Origin: Sphingomonas gellani
Lineage (GTDB): Bacteria > Pseudomonadota > Alphaproteobacteria > Sphingomonadales > Sphingomonadaceae
DNA length: 64,000 nucleotides
Reading direction: 5' to 3'
Assembly: GCF_900110035.1 (NCBI RefSeq)
Contig: NZ_FOCF01000003.1
Span: 1 to 64,000 of the forward strand
Every line of letters begins with the position of its first letter. Positions within the stretch are counted from its first letter, which is position 1. A model generated the notes under the pieces. That model worked only from the letters and a program-made list of their open reading frames with translations. It was not told the DNA's origin and searched no databases. Shown one piece after another: positions 31,910 through 40,473 of the stretch. The position numbers were made by a program, and so were the translations under genes.

Positions 31910-32661
31910 ACGTCGCGCCGTATCTGCTCGCCGCGGGCGCTGGCCTGATTGGTGGCGCGATGAACGCGCTGGCGGGCGGCGGCAGCTTTGCCACCATGCC
32001 CTCCCTGCTGGCGGCGGGATTGCCGGCGAACATCGCCAACGCCACGTCGAACGTCGCGCTGATGCCGGGTGCCGCCGCAAGCGCCTGGGCCTTTCGCGAC
32101 GAGCTGGGCCCGGTCGGCGGCGTGTCCTACCGATGGCTCGCGGCGATCACCTTCGTGGCGGGTCTGGTGGGCAGCCTGTTGTTGGTGCTGACCCCGGCCC
32201 GCGCGTTCGACCTGATCGTCCCATGGCTGGTGCTGTACGCGTTCGTGGTGCTGGCGTTCGGTCGCGCGGCGTCGGACTGGTTGCGGCAACGGGTGACGAT
32301 CGGAACCCGGACGCTGATGGTCGTCCAGGCGGTGCTGGGCATCTATGGCGGGTATTTTGGTGGCGGCGTGGGGTTGATGACCACCGCCACATACGGCCTG
32401 CTGGCGGGGCATTCCCCGAGAGAGCTGTTCGCGCCGCGCACGCTGATGCTGGCGGTCGCCAACGCCGCCGCCGCGATCGTGTTCGTGGCGACCGGGCTGG
32501 TGCAATGGACCTTGGGTGCGCCGATGCTGGCCGGCGCGCTGGTCGGCGGATGGGCGGGGGCAGGGCTGGGCAAGCGGTTGCCGGCCGGCGTGATTCGCGC
32601 GTGGACGCTGTTGGTGACGGGGGCGACGACGCTGGTGTTCTTCTGGCGCGCCTACGCCTGA
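31906..32661 (+). CDS. Second TauE/SafE-family transporter, probable CTG start
   Basis: 251 residues. Eight hydrophobic segments with the family motifs GGAMNALAGGGSFATMPSL (N-terminal half) and GIYGGYFGGGVGLMTTA (C-terminal half). No ATG, GTG or TTG lies in frame near the expected N-terminus; the best start is CTG at 31906, which overlaps the MFS stop as CTGA and reads LNVAPYLLAAGAGLIGG. The nearest ATG (within GGAMNALAGGG) would remove the first helix. It belongs to a different TauE subgroup from the protein at 22180. Substrate unknown. Confidence 0.85.
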   Translation: MNVAPYLLAAGAGLIGGAMNALAGGGSFATMPSLLAAGLPANIANATSNVALMPGAAASAWAFRDELGPVGGVSYRWLAAITFVAGLVGSLLLVLTPARAFDLIVPWLVLYAFVVLAFGRAASDWLRQRVTIGTRTLMVVQAVLGIYGGYFGGGVGLMTTATYGLLAGHSPRELFAPRTLMLAVANAAAAIVFVATGLVQWTLGAPMLAGALVGGWAGAGLGKRLPAGVIRAWTLLVTGATTLVFFWRAYA

Positions 32662-32664
32662 TCG

Positions 32665-33423
32665 TCAGTCGACGTTGCCCGGGTCGGGAAACAGCGCCAG
32701 CGTCAGCAGCGCCGCGGTTGCGGCGGCACGCAGCGCGGGCTGGCGGGACAGCAGCATGCGGCGGTCCTGCGCGCCGGTCATCTCGACAGCGCCCGCCGTC
32801 TCCCCACCGTTGGTGAGCAGCACATAGCCGATGGCGTCCGGCACCCGGAAGCCGACGCCGCCCAGCCGGTGCGTCGATTCGATGTCCAGCGTGAGGCCGT
32901 CGATGGTCACCGTCCCCGTGCGCGGATCGGCCATGTCGCGGGCGGAGGTGGCGCGCATGACCAGCGACCCCGCGTCGCGCCCATCGATGCGATACGCGCA
33001 ACCCAGCTGCAGCGGGTCGAGCGGTGCTGCCGCGTCGACGCCGAACGCCTGTCCCCGCGCCTCGCTGCGGAAATAGCGGCAGCGCCCTTCCAGCCGACCA
33101 ACCGGATCGAGGCGATCGATCGCGAATTCGACCGTGCCGAAACGCGCGACCGAGCCGATCCTGACCGCGTCCGCCGCCGGACCGATGATGTCCGGCCCCC
33201 AGCCGATCGCATCGCTGCTCTCCCGCCGGCGCAAATGCCCGGTCGCGGCGCCGACGCGGAACGTGCCGTCACGCCAGCCGGGCACATGGGTCACGTCGAT
33301 GCGATCGAGCTCGCCCTGAGCGGCGAGTGAGTCGAACCCCGCGATGCGCACCGGCGTGCAGCCGCCAAGCGCCAGCATCGCCGCGACACCGGCCGAGAGC
33401 GCCGCGATATGCCCCTTCATCAC
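32665..33423 (-). CDS. Putative lipoprotein of unknown function
   Basis: 252 residues. The N-terminus MMKGHIAALSAGVAAMLALGGC ends in a lipobox (LGGC, Cys22). The mature part is beta-rich (FDSLAAQGELDRIDVTHVPG, GTVTIDGLTLDIESTHRLGG) with a pair of cysteines (GRCRYF and LGCAYRIDG) and a C-terminal hydrophobic segment (AAATAALLTLALF). No family recognised. It is convergent with the TauE gene, with a 3-base gap, and single by orientation. Confidence 0.75.
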   Translation of the reverse strand: MMKGHIAALSAGVAAMLALGGCTPVRIAGFDSLAAQGELDRIDVTHVPGWRDGTFRVGAATGHLRRRESSDAIGWGPDIIGPAADAVRIGSVARFGTVEFAIDRLDPVGRLEGRCRYFRSEARGQAFGVDAAAPLDPLQLGCAYRIDGRDAGSLVMRATSARDMADPRTGTVTIDGLTLDIESTHRLGGVGFRVPDAIGYVLLTNGGETAGAVEMTGAQDRRMLLSRQPALRAAATAALLTLALFPDPGNVD

Positions 33424-33507
33424 CCGTCCCCCTAGCGCGCCGTTTGCGTAGGGGATCGCCGCTGTAGGCTGTCCCGCGGCTGAACGTCCGCGCTGGACCT
33501 AATCGGC

Positions 33508-34125
33508 TCAGCCGGGCCGGCGCAGTTTGAACAACGCATCCTCGGTGATCTCGAAATAATCGGCCGGGCCGCCCCCGCGCGTGATCGGGTGCGCCCGTGC
33601 GGTCTGGTAGATGCCATCCTCCAGCATCGCGCCGTCGATGTGGATGCCGACCGCTTCACCGATCGTCAGCCATTGGTCGAGCGGTTGACCCTCCTTCCCC
33701 TGCAGCCGGATCAGCTGGGTCAGACGGCATTCGAAGGCAACCGGGCTCGCAGCGACGCGCGGGGGACGGACCAGTCGGGACGGCGCCGTCTCGATCCCGG
33801 CATGCGCGAATTCGTCCACGTCCGGCGGCAGGGTGGAGGATGTCGCGTTCATCACCTCCGCCAGATCGCGGGTGGCGAGGTTCCAGACGAATTCCCCGGT
33901 CGCATGGATGTTGGCGACCGAATCCTTCCATCCCAATGACGAGAAACCGATCAGCGGCGGCGAATAGCATAGCAGGTTGAAGAAGCTGTAGGGTGCCAGA
34001 TTGCGCAGGCCCGCCTCCGATACGGTACTGATCCAGCCGATCGGGCGGGGTGCGACGATCGCGTTCAGCGGGTCGTGCGGCAGGCGGTGGCCCTGCGCGG
34101 GTTCGTAGAAATGCCAGTCGGTCAT
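33508..34125 (-). CDS. Flavin reductase family (FMN-binding split barrel) protein
   Basis: 205 residues from ATG at 34125. The N-terminal HDPLNAIVAPRPIGWISTVS and LAPYSFFNLLCYSPPLIGFS are the FMN-binding strands of the flavin reductase-like split barrel; EFVWNLATRDLAEVMNATSS follows the family pattern. These proteins reduce or bind flavin for partner monooxygenases, or act as small-molecule reductases. No monooxygenase is adjacent. The gene is divergent from the cytochrome b gene at 34200 with a 74-base shared upstream region. Confidence 0.87.
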   Translation of the reverse strand: MTDWHFYEPAQGHRLPHDPLNAIVAPRPIGWISTVSEAGLRNLAPYSFFNLLCYSPPLIGFSSLGWKDSVANIHATGEFVWNLATRDLAEVMNATSSTLPPDVDEFAHAGIETAPSRLVRPPRVAASPVAFECRLTQLIRLQGKEGQPLDQWLTIGEAVGIHIDGAMLEDGIYQTARAHPITRGGGPADYFEITEDALFKLRRPG

Positions 34126-34199
34126 CGATGCTGAACGTCGGCGCGGCACGATCGGCTCCCGCCTACCGCGACGGTCGTGCTTGCTGTAAGCTGCTACCC

Positions 34200-34928
34200 G
34201 TGAACGATGTACGCCCCGCACAGGTCGCGCCCCGCAAAGCCTATCGCCACCGTCTGCCCACACGGCTGTGGCACTGGGCCAACGCCGTCACCGTGTTCGT
34301 GATGATCGGCAGCGGGCTGATGATCTCCAACGCGCATCCGCATCTGTACTGGGGCGTGTACGGCGCCAATCTCGATACGTCTTGGTTCAACCCGCCGACC
34401 TTTCCCGGCTGGCTGACCATTCCGTCTAGCTACAATCTGGCGCTGGCCAGGCGCTGGCACCTGTTGTTCGCGCTGGTGCTGGCGTTCAACCTATTGTGGT
34501 TCATGATCGCCAGCCTGGTGAACCGCCATTTCGCACGCGACCTGCGCGTGCGGGCGGCGGAGTTGAAGCCGGCGGCGCTGGGCCGAGACGTTCGCGAGCA
34601 TCTCCGCTTCCGCTTCCACGACGCGGCGCATCCCGAGCGGTTCAACCTGGCGCAGAAGATCGCCTATTGCGTCGCGCTGTTCGTGCTGCTGCCCCTGATG
34701 ATCGCCACCGGCCTGTCGCTGTCGCCGGGATGGAATGCGGGGGCGCCGTGGCTGCTCGACCTGTTCGGCGGGCGGCAGTCGGCGCGCTCGATCCACTTCA
34801 TCGCCTGTTGGGCGGTGGTCGCGTTCGTCGTGGTGCATCTGGTCGCGGTCATCCTGGCGGGCTGGCGGCAGGAGATCGGGGCGATGCTGACCGGCTGGCT
34901 GCGCGTACCGGAAGGAGAGGGGCATTGA
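34200..34928 (+). CDS. Cytochrome b561-type membrane subunit
   Basis: 242 residues from GTG at 34200. Four to five transmembrane helices with heme-ligand histidines: HRLPTRLWHWANAVTVFVMI (helix 1), RRWHLLFALVLAFNLLWF, and a last helix WAVVAFVVVHLVAVILAG. It belongs to the Ni-Fe hydrogenase/cytochrome b561 domain group. It forms an operon with the molybdopterin oxidoreductase next to it (TTGA overlap), and would pass quinol electrons to that enzyme, as MsrQ does for MsrP, although the two b-type families differ. Confidence 0.9.
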   Translation: MNDVRPAQVAPRKAYRHRLPTRLWHWANAVTVFVMIGSGLMISNAHPHLYWGVYGANLDTSWFNPPTFPGWLTIPSSYNLALARRWHLLFALVLAFNLLWFMIASLVNRHFARDLRVRAAELKPAALGRDVREHLRFRFHDAAHPERFNLAQKIAYCVALFVLLPLMIATGLSLSPGWNAGAPWLLDLFGGRQSARSIHFIACWAVVAFVVVHLVAVILAGWRQEIGAMLTGWLRVPEGEGH

Positions 34929-35680
34929 GCGCGGTGCTGACCCGCCGCCGCGCGCTGTTGGGGATCGGCGCGGGGACGCTGCTGTCGGCGTGCGACCGGG
35001 TGCAGGATTTCGGCCCGGCGCGCAGAATCCTCGATTCCGGGGACGCGATCAGTCACGGGCTGCAACGCGCGCTGATCGACCGGGCCGCGCTGGCCCCCGA
35101 ATACCGGGTCGACCAGATGTCGCCGGTGTTCCGCACCAACGGCAACGCCAACCCGAACACGCCCGCATATGGCGCGCTGGCGGCCAACGGGTTCGCCGAC
35201 TGGCGGCTTGCGATCGGCGGACTGGTGGCGAGACCGCTTCAGTTCAGCCTGGCGCAGCTGCGGTCCATGCCGCAGCGGCGGCAGATCACGCGCCACGATT
35301 GCGTCGAGGGCTGGAGCGCGATCGGCCAGTGGCAGGGACCGTTGCTGGGCAGCCTGTTGAAGCTGGCGGGGGTGCAATCCGCCGCGCGCTACGTCGTGTT
35401 TCATTGCGCCGACCAGATCGGCGGCGCGCCCTATTACGAGTCGATCGACCTGATCGACGCGTTCCACCCGCAAACCATCATGGCGCTGTTCCTGAACGGC
35501 CGGCCGCTCGACATCGGCCATGGTGCGCCGACGCGCCTGCGGGTCGAGCGTCAACTCGGTTATAAACAAGCGAAATATGTGATGGGGATAGAGGCGGTGC
35601 CGAGTCTGGCCGGGATCGGCAAGGGCAAGGGCGGCTTTTGGGAGGACAATGTCGATTACGATTGGTATGCCGGCATCTAA
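34925..35680 (+). CDS. Molybdopterin-dependent oxidoreductase (sulfite oxidase/MsrP fold)
   Basis: 251 residues. The start is TTG at 34925 (AGGAG upstream, TTGA overlap); GTG at 34934 is an alternative. The N-terminus has a twin-arginine motif followed by a lipobox-like site (TRRRALLGIGAGTLLSAC), suggesting Tat export and lipid anchoring. The Moco domain includes FADWRLAIGGLVARPLQFSL, the cofactor cysteine region in RHDCVEGWSAIGQW, and GAPTRLRVERQLGYKQAKYV. The neighbouring cytochrome b supplies electrons. Substrate unknown; oxidised methionine or another sulfoxide is possible by analogy to MsrP. Confidence 0.9.
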   Translation: MSAVLTRRRALLGIGAGTLLSACDRVQDFGPARRILDSGDAISHGLQRALIDRAALAPEYRVDQMSPVFRTNGNANPNTPAYGALAANGFADWRLAIGGLVARPLQFSLAQLRSMPQRRQITRHDCVEGWSAIGQWQGPLLGSLLKLAGVQSAARYVVFHCADQIGGAPYYESIDLIDAFHPQTIMALFLNGRPLDIGHGAPTRLRVERQLGYKQAKYVMGIEAVPSLAGIGKGKGGFWEDNVDYDWYAGI

Positions 35681-35698
35681 GTTGCTACCGCCATAGTC

Positions 35699-36925
35699 AT
35701 GTCGCTGATTGACGTGTTTCTTCGCCGCGCCGTTCGTCACGGCCAACTCACCCTGAATCGCCCCGGAAAGCCCCTCGTCACTTTCGGCCAGCCGGCGGAC
35801 AACTTCGGCCATGTCGTGCTGCGCTTCGCGGACAAGGGCGTGGAGCGGGCGATCCTGCGGGACCCCGGCCTGGGCGCGGGGGAGATGTTCATGGCCGGGC
35901 GGCTGATCGTCGAAAATGGCGACGCCATGGACCTGATCGAGCTGATGACCGCCAATGATCCGTGGGAGCAGGGTGGCGGTCGCCTCGCCGCCTCGCCGTT
36001 GGCCCGACTATGGGGTGCGCTGCGCCACCGGGTCGAGCGGGTGAATATGGAGCGCCAATCGAGGCGCAACGTCGCGCATCACTACGACCTGTCGGGCCGC
36101 CTCTACGACCTGTTCCTCGACAGGGACCGGCAATATAGCTGCGCCTATTATACCGACCCTGCCAACGACCTGGACCGGGCGCAGGAGGACAAGCTGGCGC
36201 ACATCGCGGCAAAGCTCGCGATCCGGCCGGGCATGCGCGTGCTGGATATCGGGTGCGGTTGGGGCGGCATGGCGCTGTACCTGCACCGCAAGCTGGGCGT
36301 GGAGGTGCTGGGCGTCACCCTGTCCGAGGAACAGCTGAAGGTCGCGCGCGCGCGGGCGGATGCGGCGGGCGTCGCCGACAAGGTCCGTTTCGAGTTGATC
36401 GATTACCGCCGGGTCGAGGGGCGGTTCGACCGCATCGTGTCGGTCGGCATGTTCGAACATGTCGGCACCGCGCAGTATCGCGAGTTCTTCGCCAAGGTGC
36501 GCGACCTGCTGACCGAGGACGGCGTGATGCTGCTCCACACCATCGGCCGTCTGGGCGTGCCGGGCGTCACCGATCGCTGGACGACGAAATACATCTTTCC
36601 CGGCGGCTATAACCCGTCGCTGTCGGAAATCGTCGCGGCGTCGGAGCCGGCGCGGATGTTCCTGTGCGATGTGGAGGTGCTGCGCCTGCATTACGCCTGG
36701 ACGCTGAAGGCGTGGTACGATCGAACCGTGGCGGCGAAGGACCAGATCGTCGCGCTGTACGACGAGCGCTTCTATCGCATGTGGACCTTTTACCTGGCGG
36801 GCGCGTGCAAGGCGTTCGAGCACGGCGCGCTGGTCAATTTCCAGCTGCAATATGCCCGCAGCCGAACCGCCCTGCCGGTCACGCGCGATTATATGATTGA
36901 CGGGGAACGGGCGCTGCGCGGCTGA
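35699..36925 (+). CDS. cfa: Cyclopropane-fatty-acyl-phospholipid synthase family protein
   Basis: 408 residues. SAM-dependent enzyme that converts unsaturated phospholipid acyl chains to cyclopropane forms. The SAM loop is LDIGCGWGGMALYL; the surrounding family signatures QYSCAYYTDPANDLDRAQ, SVGMFEHVGTAQYREFF and a C-terminal YDERFYRMWTFYLAGA are present. The N-terminal domain (about 1-110) is the usual lipid-binding region. The start is ATG at 35699. It is convergent with the EF-hand gene. It is a separate transcription unit from the oxidoreductase by an 18-base gap that could still allow read-through. Confidence 0.94.
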   Translation: MSLIDVFLRRAVRHGQLTLNRPGKPLVTFGQPADNFGHVVLRFADKGVERAILRDPGLGAGEMFMAGRLIVENGDAMDLIELMTANDPWEQGGGRLAASPLARLWGALRHRVERVNMERQSRRNVAHHYDLSGRLYDLFLDRDRQYSCAYYTDPANDLDRAQEDKLAHIAAKLAIRPGMRVLDIGCGWGGMALYLHRKLGVEVLGVTLSEEQLKVARARADAAGVADKVRFELIDYRRVEGRFDRIVSVGMFEHVGTAQYREFFAKVRDLLTEDGVMLLHTIGRLGVPGVTDRWTTKYIFPGGYNPSLSEIVAASEPARMFLCDVEVLRLHYAWTLKAWYDRTVAAKDQIVALYDERFYRMWTFYLAGACKAFEHGALVNFQLQYARSRTALPVTRDYMIDGERALRG

Positions 36926-36954
36926 CCGCCTGGCGCCCGTTCAGTGCTGCTGGT

Positions 36955-37431
36955 TTACCGACCCGGATTCTTCGGGCCGGCGGGGCCACGACGCACCTCG
37001 TTCAGCGTCTCGGCGCGTGCGGCCTGTCGTTCCTCGACGCTGACCACGCCGTCGCCATTGGTGTCGTAGCGGCGCGCGGTGGCATTCAGCAGCGCCTGCA
37101 TCTCCGCGGGAGAGATCTTGCCGTCCTTGTTCGTGTCCGCCCGTGCGAACCACAGGGTCGACAGATCGGTGATCTGTTGCCCGTTCAGCTTCGACCGGCC
37201 AACATCCATGCGGCGGACGCGCTCTGTCACCTCCGTCCGGCTGAGGAACCCGTCCTTGTTGGTGTCACTGCGCGCGAACTCGGCCCTGACCTGGGGCGAG
37301 ACCTTGGCCGCCGTCTTCGCGCCGGGCGTCACCTTGCGCGCGGGGGTCTTTTGCGCGGCGGCGGGGGCGGCCAGCGGAACGGACAGGGCGACGCCGACGG
37401 TCGCGGCGAGGAGAAGGGGAAAGCGGGACAT
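36955..37431 (-). CDS. Secreted EF-hand calcium-binding protein
   Basis: 158 residues from ATG at 37431, preceded by GAGGATC; an ATG four codons upstream is possible. A signal peptide (SRFPLLLAATVGVALSVPLA) is followed by a Lys/Ala linker and three EF-hand loops: DTNKDGFLSRTE, DTNKDGKISPAE and DTNGDGVVSVEE, each with the Asp/Asn ligands and the closing Glu. This is a common periplasmic calmodulin-like protein of alphaproteobacteria, role unknown. It lies opposite the argG direction, with about 115 bases between the two starts. Confidence 0.9.
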   Translation of the reverse strand: MSRFPLLLAATVGVALSVPLAAPAAAQKTPARKVTPGAKTAAKVSPQVRAEFARSDTNKDGFLSRTEVTERVRRMDVGRSKLNGQQITDLSTLWFARADTNKDGKISPAEMQALLNATARRYDTNGDGVVSVEERQAARAETLNEVRRGPAGPKNPGR

Positions 37432-37545
37432 GGCGATCCTCATGCTGACGCCGGCTTGTACGGCGGGTGAACGGTTGCGTGGCGGGCGGGGAGCGCATAG
37501 GGGCGCGACCTTGTTCCCACAGCCCTTGCCGAGGAAGCGTCGAGC

Positions 37546-38763
37546 GTGAGCGAGTCCATCAATCGAGTCGTGCTGGCCTATTCGGGCGGTCTGGACACCA
37601 GCGTGATCCTGAAATGGCTGCAACAGACGTATAATTGCGAGGTGGTGACCTTCACCGCCGACCTGGGCCAGGGCGAGGAACTGGAGCCGGCGCGCCGCAA
37701 GGCGGAGATGGCGGGCGTCAAGCCCGAACACATCTTCATCGACGACCTGAAGGAAGAGTTCGTCCGCGACTACGTCTTCCCGATGATGCGCGCGAACGCA
37801 CTGTACGAGGGGCTGTACCTGCTCGGCACATCCATCGCGCGGCCGCTGATCGCCAAGCGGCAGATCGAGATCGCGAACATGGTCGGCGCCGACGCGGTCA
37901 GCCACGGTGCGACGGGCAAGGGCAACGACCAGGTCCGCTTCGAACTGGGCTATTACGCGCTCAACCCGGATATCAAGGTGATCGCGCCGTGGCGCGAATG
38001 GGACCTGACCAGCCGTACCCGCCTGATCGAATTCGCCGAGGCGCACCAGATCCCGGTCGCCAAGGACAAGCGGGGCGAGGCGCCCTTTTCCACCGACGCG
38101 AACCTGCTGCACACCTCGTCCGAGGGCAAGGTGCTTGAGGACCCGTGGGAGGAGGTGCCCGATTACGTCTTCTCGCGCACCGTCAATCCGGAGGATGCGC
38201 CCGACACGCCGGAGATCATCACGATCGATTTCGAGCGTGGCGATGCGGTGGCGGTCAACGGCGAGGGGCTGAGCCCCGCGTCGCTGCTGGCGAAGCTGAA
38301 CGATTATGGCCGCACGCACGGCATCGGCCGGCTCGACCTGGTCGAAAACCGCTTCGTCGGCATGAAGTCACGCGGCATGTACGAAACCCCGGGCGGCACC
38401 ATCCTGCATCTGGCGCACCGCGCGATCGAGCAGCTGACGCTGGATCGCGGCGCCGCGCACCTGAAGGACGAACTGGCACCGCGCTATGCGGAGCTGGTCT
38501 ATAATGGCTTCTGGTTCTCGCCGGAGCGCGAGATGCTGCAGGCGGCGGTCGACCACAGCCAGGCCAAGGTGTCGGGCACGGTGCGGCTGAAGCTGTACAA
38601 GGGCGCCGTCCATGTCATCGGCCGCAAGTCGCCCAATAGCCTGTATTCGGAAAAAGTCGTGACGTTCGAGGACGATCAGGGCGCCTACGACCAGCGCGAC
38701 GCCGCCGGCTTCATCAAGCTGAACGCGCTCCGCCTCCGCCTGCTGGGCCGGCGCGACCGGTGA
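37546..38763 (+). CDS. argG: Argininosuccinate synthase
   Basis: 405 residues from GTG at 37546. Joins citrulline and aspartate with ATP in the arginine pathway. The ATP-binding loop is [35 protein letters not shown] and [16 protein letters not shown] are conserved substrate-site segments. Length and motifs are those of a complete enzyme. No other arginine gene is adjacent, so it is a solitary gene, as is usual in sphingomonads. Confidence 0.98.
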   Translation: MSESINRVVLAYSGGLDTSVILKWLQQTYNCEVVTFTADLGQGEELEPARRKAEMAGVKPEHIFIDDLKEEFVRDYVFPMMRANALYEGLYLLGTSIARPLIAKRQIEIANMVGADAVSHGATGKGNDQVRFELGYYALNPDIKVIAPWREWDLTSRTRLIEFAEAHQIPVAKDKRGEAPFSTDANLLHTSSEGKVLEDPWEEVPDYVFSRTVNPEDAPDTPEIITIDFERGDAVAVNGEGLSPASLLAKLNDYGRTHGIGRLDLVENRFVGMKSRGMYETPGGTILHLAHRAIEQLTLDRGAAHLKDELAPRYAELVYNGFWFSPEREMLQAAVDHSQAKVSGTVRLKLYKGAVHVIGRKSPNSLYSEKVVTFEDDQGAYDQRDAAGFIKLNALRLRLLGRRDR

Positions 38764-38844
38764 TCGTCGCGCGGACAGGGGATGCGCCGGTTGGAGCGGC
38801 AATGCCCTTGTCCGTCTGCCCACGCGCGCTTTAAGACGGGTCGG

Positions 38845-40473
38845 ATGGGGGAAAAGCTTCATTGGTGGCAGACGCGCTGGTTCGTGATCGCGGTCACCCT
38901 CGCCGCCACGATCCCGTTGCTCTGGCCCACCGTGCCCCCGCTGGTCGACCTGCCCGGCCATATGGGGCGGTACCGGGTGCAGCTGTCGATCGGGCATGAT
39001 CCCTGGCTGTCACAATGGTATGATTTCCGCTGGTCGCTGATCGGCAATCTGGGCATCGACCTGCTGGTCGTCCCGCTGGCCAAGGTGTTCGGCCTCGAAC
39101 TGGCGGTGAAGCTGATCGTGATGACGATCCCGGCGCTGACCGTCGCCGGCCTGCTCTGGATCGCGCGGGAGGTGCATGGCCGTATCCCCGCCACCGCGCT
39201 GTTCGCGCTGCCGCTCGCCTACAGCTATCCGTTCCAGTTCGGTTTCGTGAACTTCGCCCTGTCGATGGCGATCGCGCTGAACCTGTTCGCGCTGTGGCTG
39301 CGGCTGGCGCGACTGAACCGGTTCCGCCTGCGCGCCGCGATCTTCCTGCCGGCATCATGCCTGTTGTGGCTGTGCCATACGTTCGGCTGGGGCGTGCTGG
39401 GCGTGCTGGCCATGTCGGCGGAGCTGATCCGCCAGCACGACCGGATGGAGCGGCCGGAGGCGCGCGGCGGCTGGCGCGGCTGGCTGGAGGCGATGGTGCG
39501 CGCTGGGCTGGGGTGTCTGCCGCTCTGCCTGCCGATGCTGCTGATGATATTCTGGCGGTCGGGCGAGCATGTCACGGGGCAGACCGGCGACTGGTTCAAC
39601 TGGCGTGCCAAGATCAGCTTTCTGTCCATGGTGCTGCGCGACCGGTGGATGGCGTGGGACCTGTTTTCCGCGACGCTGCTGTTCCTGATCCTGTTCAAGG
39701 GCGTGCGCGACGACCGGGTGGAATATTCGCGACAGCTCGGCCTGTCGGCGGCGTTCCTGTTCGCGGTGTTCATCATCCTGCCGCGCATCGTGTTCGGCAG
39801 CGCCTATGCCGACATGCGGCTGGCCCCGTTCGCGCTGGCCATCGCGGTGATCGCGCTCCGCGCGCGGCATGGCCTGTCGATGCGCCATGCCTCGGCCATC
39901 GCGGCGCTGGGCATGGCGTTCTTCGCCGCGCGGCTGGTCGGCACCACCGCCAGCTTTTTCCTCTACGAGCGCAGCTACAGCCGTCAGATGGCGGCGCTGG
40001 ACCATGTGCCGGAACGGGCGCGGGTGGTCAGTTTCGTAGGGCGCCGCTGCCTGGACGATTGGGCGTACAGCCGGCTGGAGCATTTTCCGGCGATGCTGAT
40101 CACGCGGCGCCTGGCCTTTTCCAACGACCAATGGTCGATGGCCGGCGCGCAACTGCTCACCACGCATTATCCGGCGGCGGGCGGTTTCGCGCACGATCCG
40201 TCGGAGATCGTCACCGACCGCTATTGCCGTGGCAATTGGTGGCGGCCGATCCGCATGGCGCTCAACAACTTCCCGCGCGATGCGTTCGACTATGTCTGGC
40301 TGCTGGAGCCGCCACGTTTCGACCCCGCGCTGCTGGACGGCATGACGCCGGTATGGCGCGACGGGTCGAGCATGTTGCTGCGCATCGATGACCGCAGCCA
40401 GCCCGAACCGCTGACGCTGGAGGATTTCGGGGTTCAGCTGCCCCGGCGGAACGGCGTCAGCTCACCCAGATAA
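38845..40473 (+). CDS. Polytopic membrane protein of unknown function
   Basis: 542 residues from ATG at 38845. About ten to eleven hydrophobic helices (for example WFVIAVTLAATIPLLWP, LIVMTIPALTVAGLLWI, LFVFAVFIILPRIVF-like segments) and a soluble C-terminal domain of about 130 residues (from HVPERARVVSFVGRRC). The first periplasmic loop begins LVDLPGHMGRYRVQ, which resembles the Asp-containing loop of GT-C glycosyltransferases. A cell-surface glycan role is possible. Its last 40 bases overlap the convergent gene at 40434. Confidence 0.75.
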   Translation: MGEKLHWWQTRWFVIAVTLAATIPLLWPTVPPLVDLPGHMGRYRVQLSIGHDPWLSQWYDFRWSLIGNLGIDLLVVPLAKVFGLELAVKLIVMTIPALTVAGLLWIAREVHGRIPATALFALPLAYSYPFQFGFVNFALSMAIALNLFALWLRLARLNRFRLRAAIFLPASCLLWLCHTFGWGVLGVLAMSAELIRQHDRMERPEARGGWRGWLEAMVRAGLGCLPLCLPMLLMIFWRSGEHVTGQTGDWFNWRAKISFLSMVLRDRWMAWDLFSATLLFLILFKGVRDDRVEYSRQLGLSAAFLFAVFIILPRIVFGSAYADMRLAPFALAIAVIALRARHGLSMRHASAIAALGMAFFAARLVGTTASFFLYERSYSRQMAALDHVPERARVVSFVGRRCLDDWAYSRLEHFPAMLITRRLAFSNDQWSMAGAQLLTTHYPAAGGFAHDPSEIVTDRYCRGNWWRPIRMALNNFPRDAFDYVWLLEPPRFDPALLDGMTPVWRDGSSMLLRIDDRSQPEPLTLEDFGVQLPRRNGVSSPR

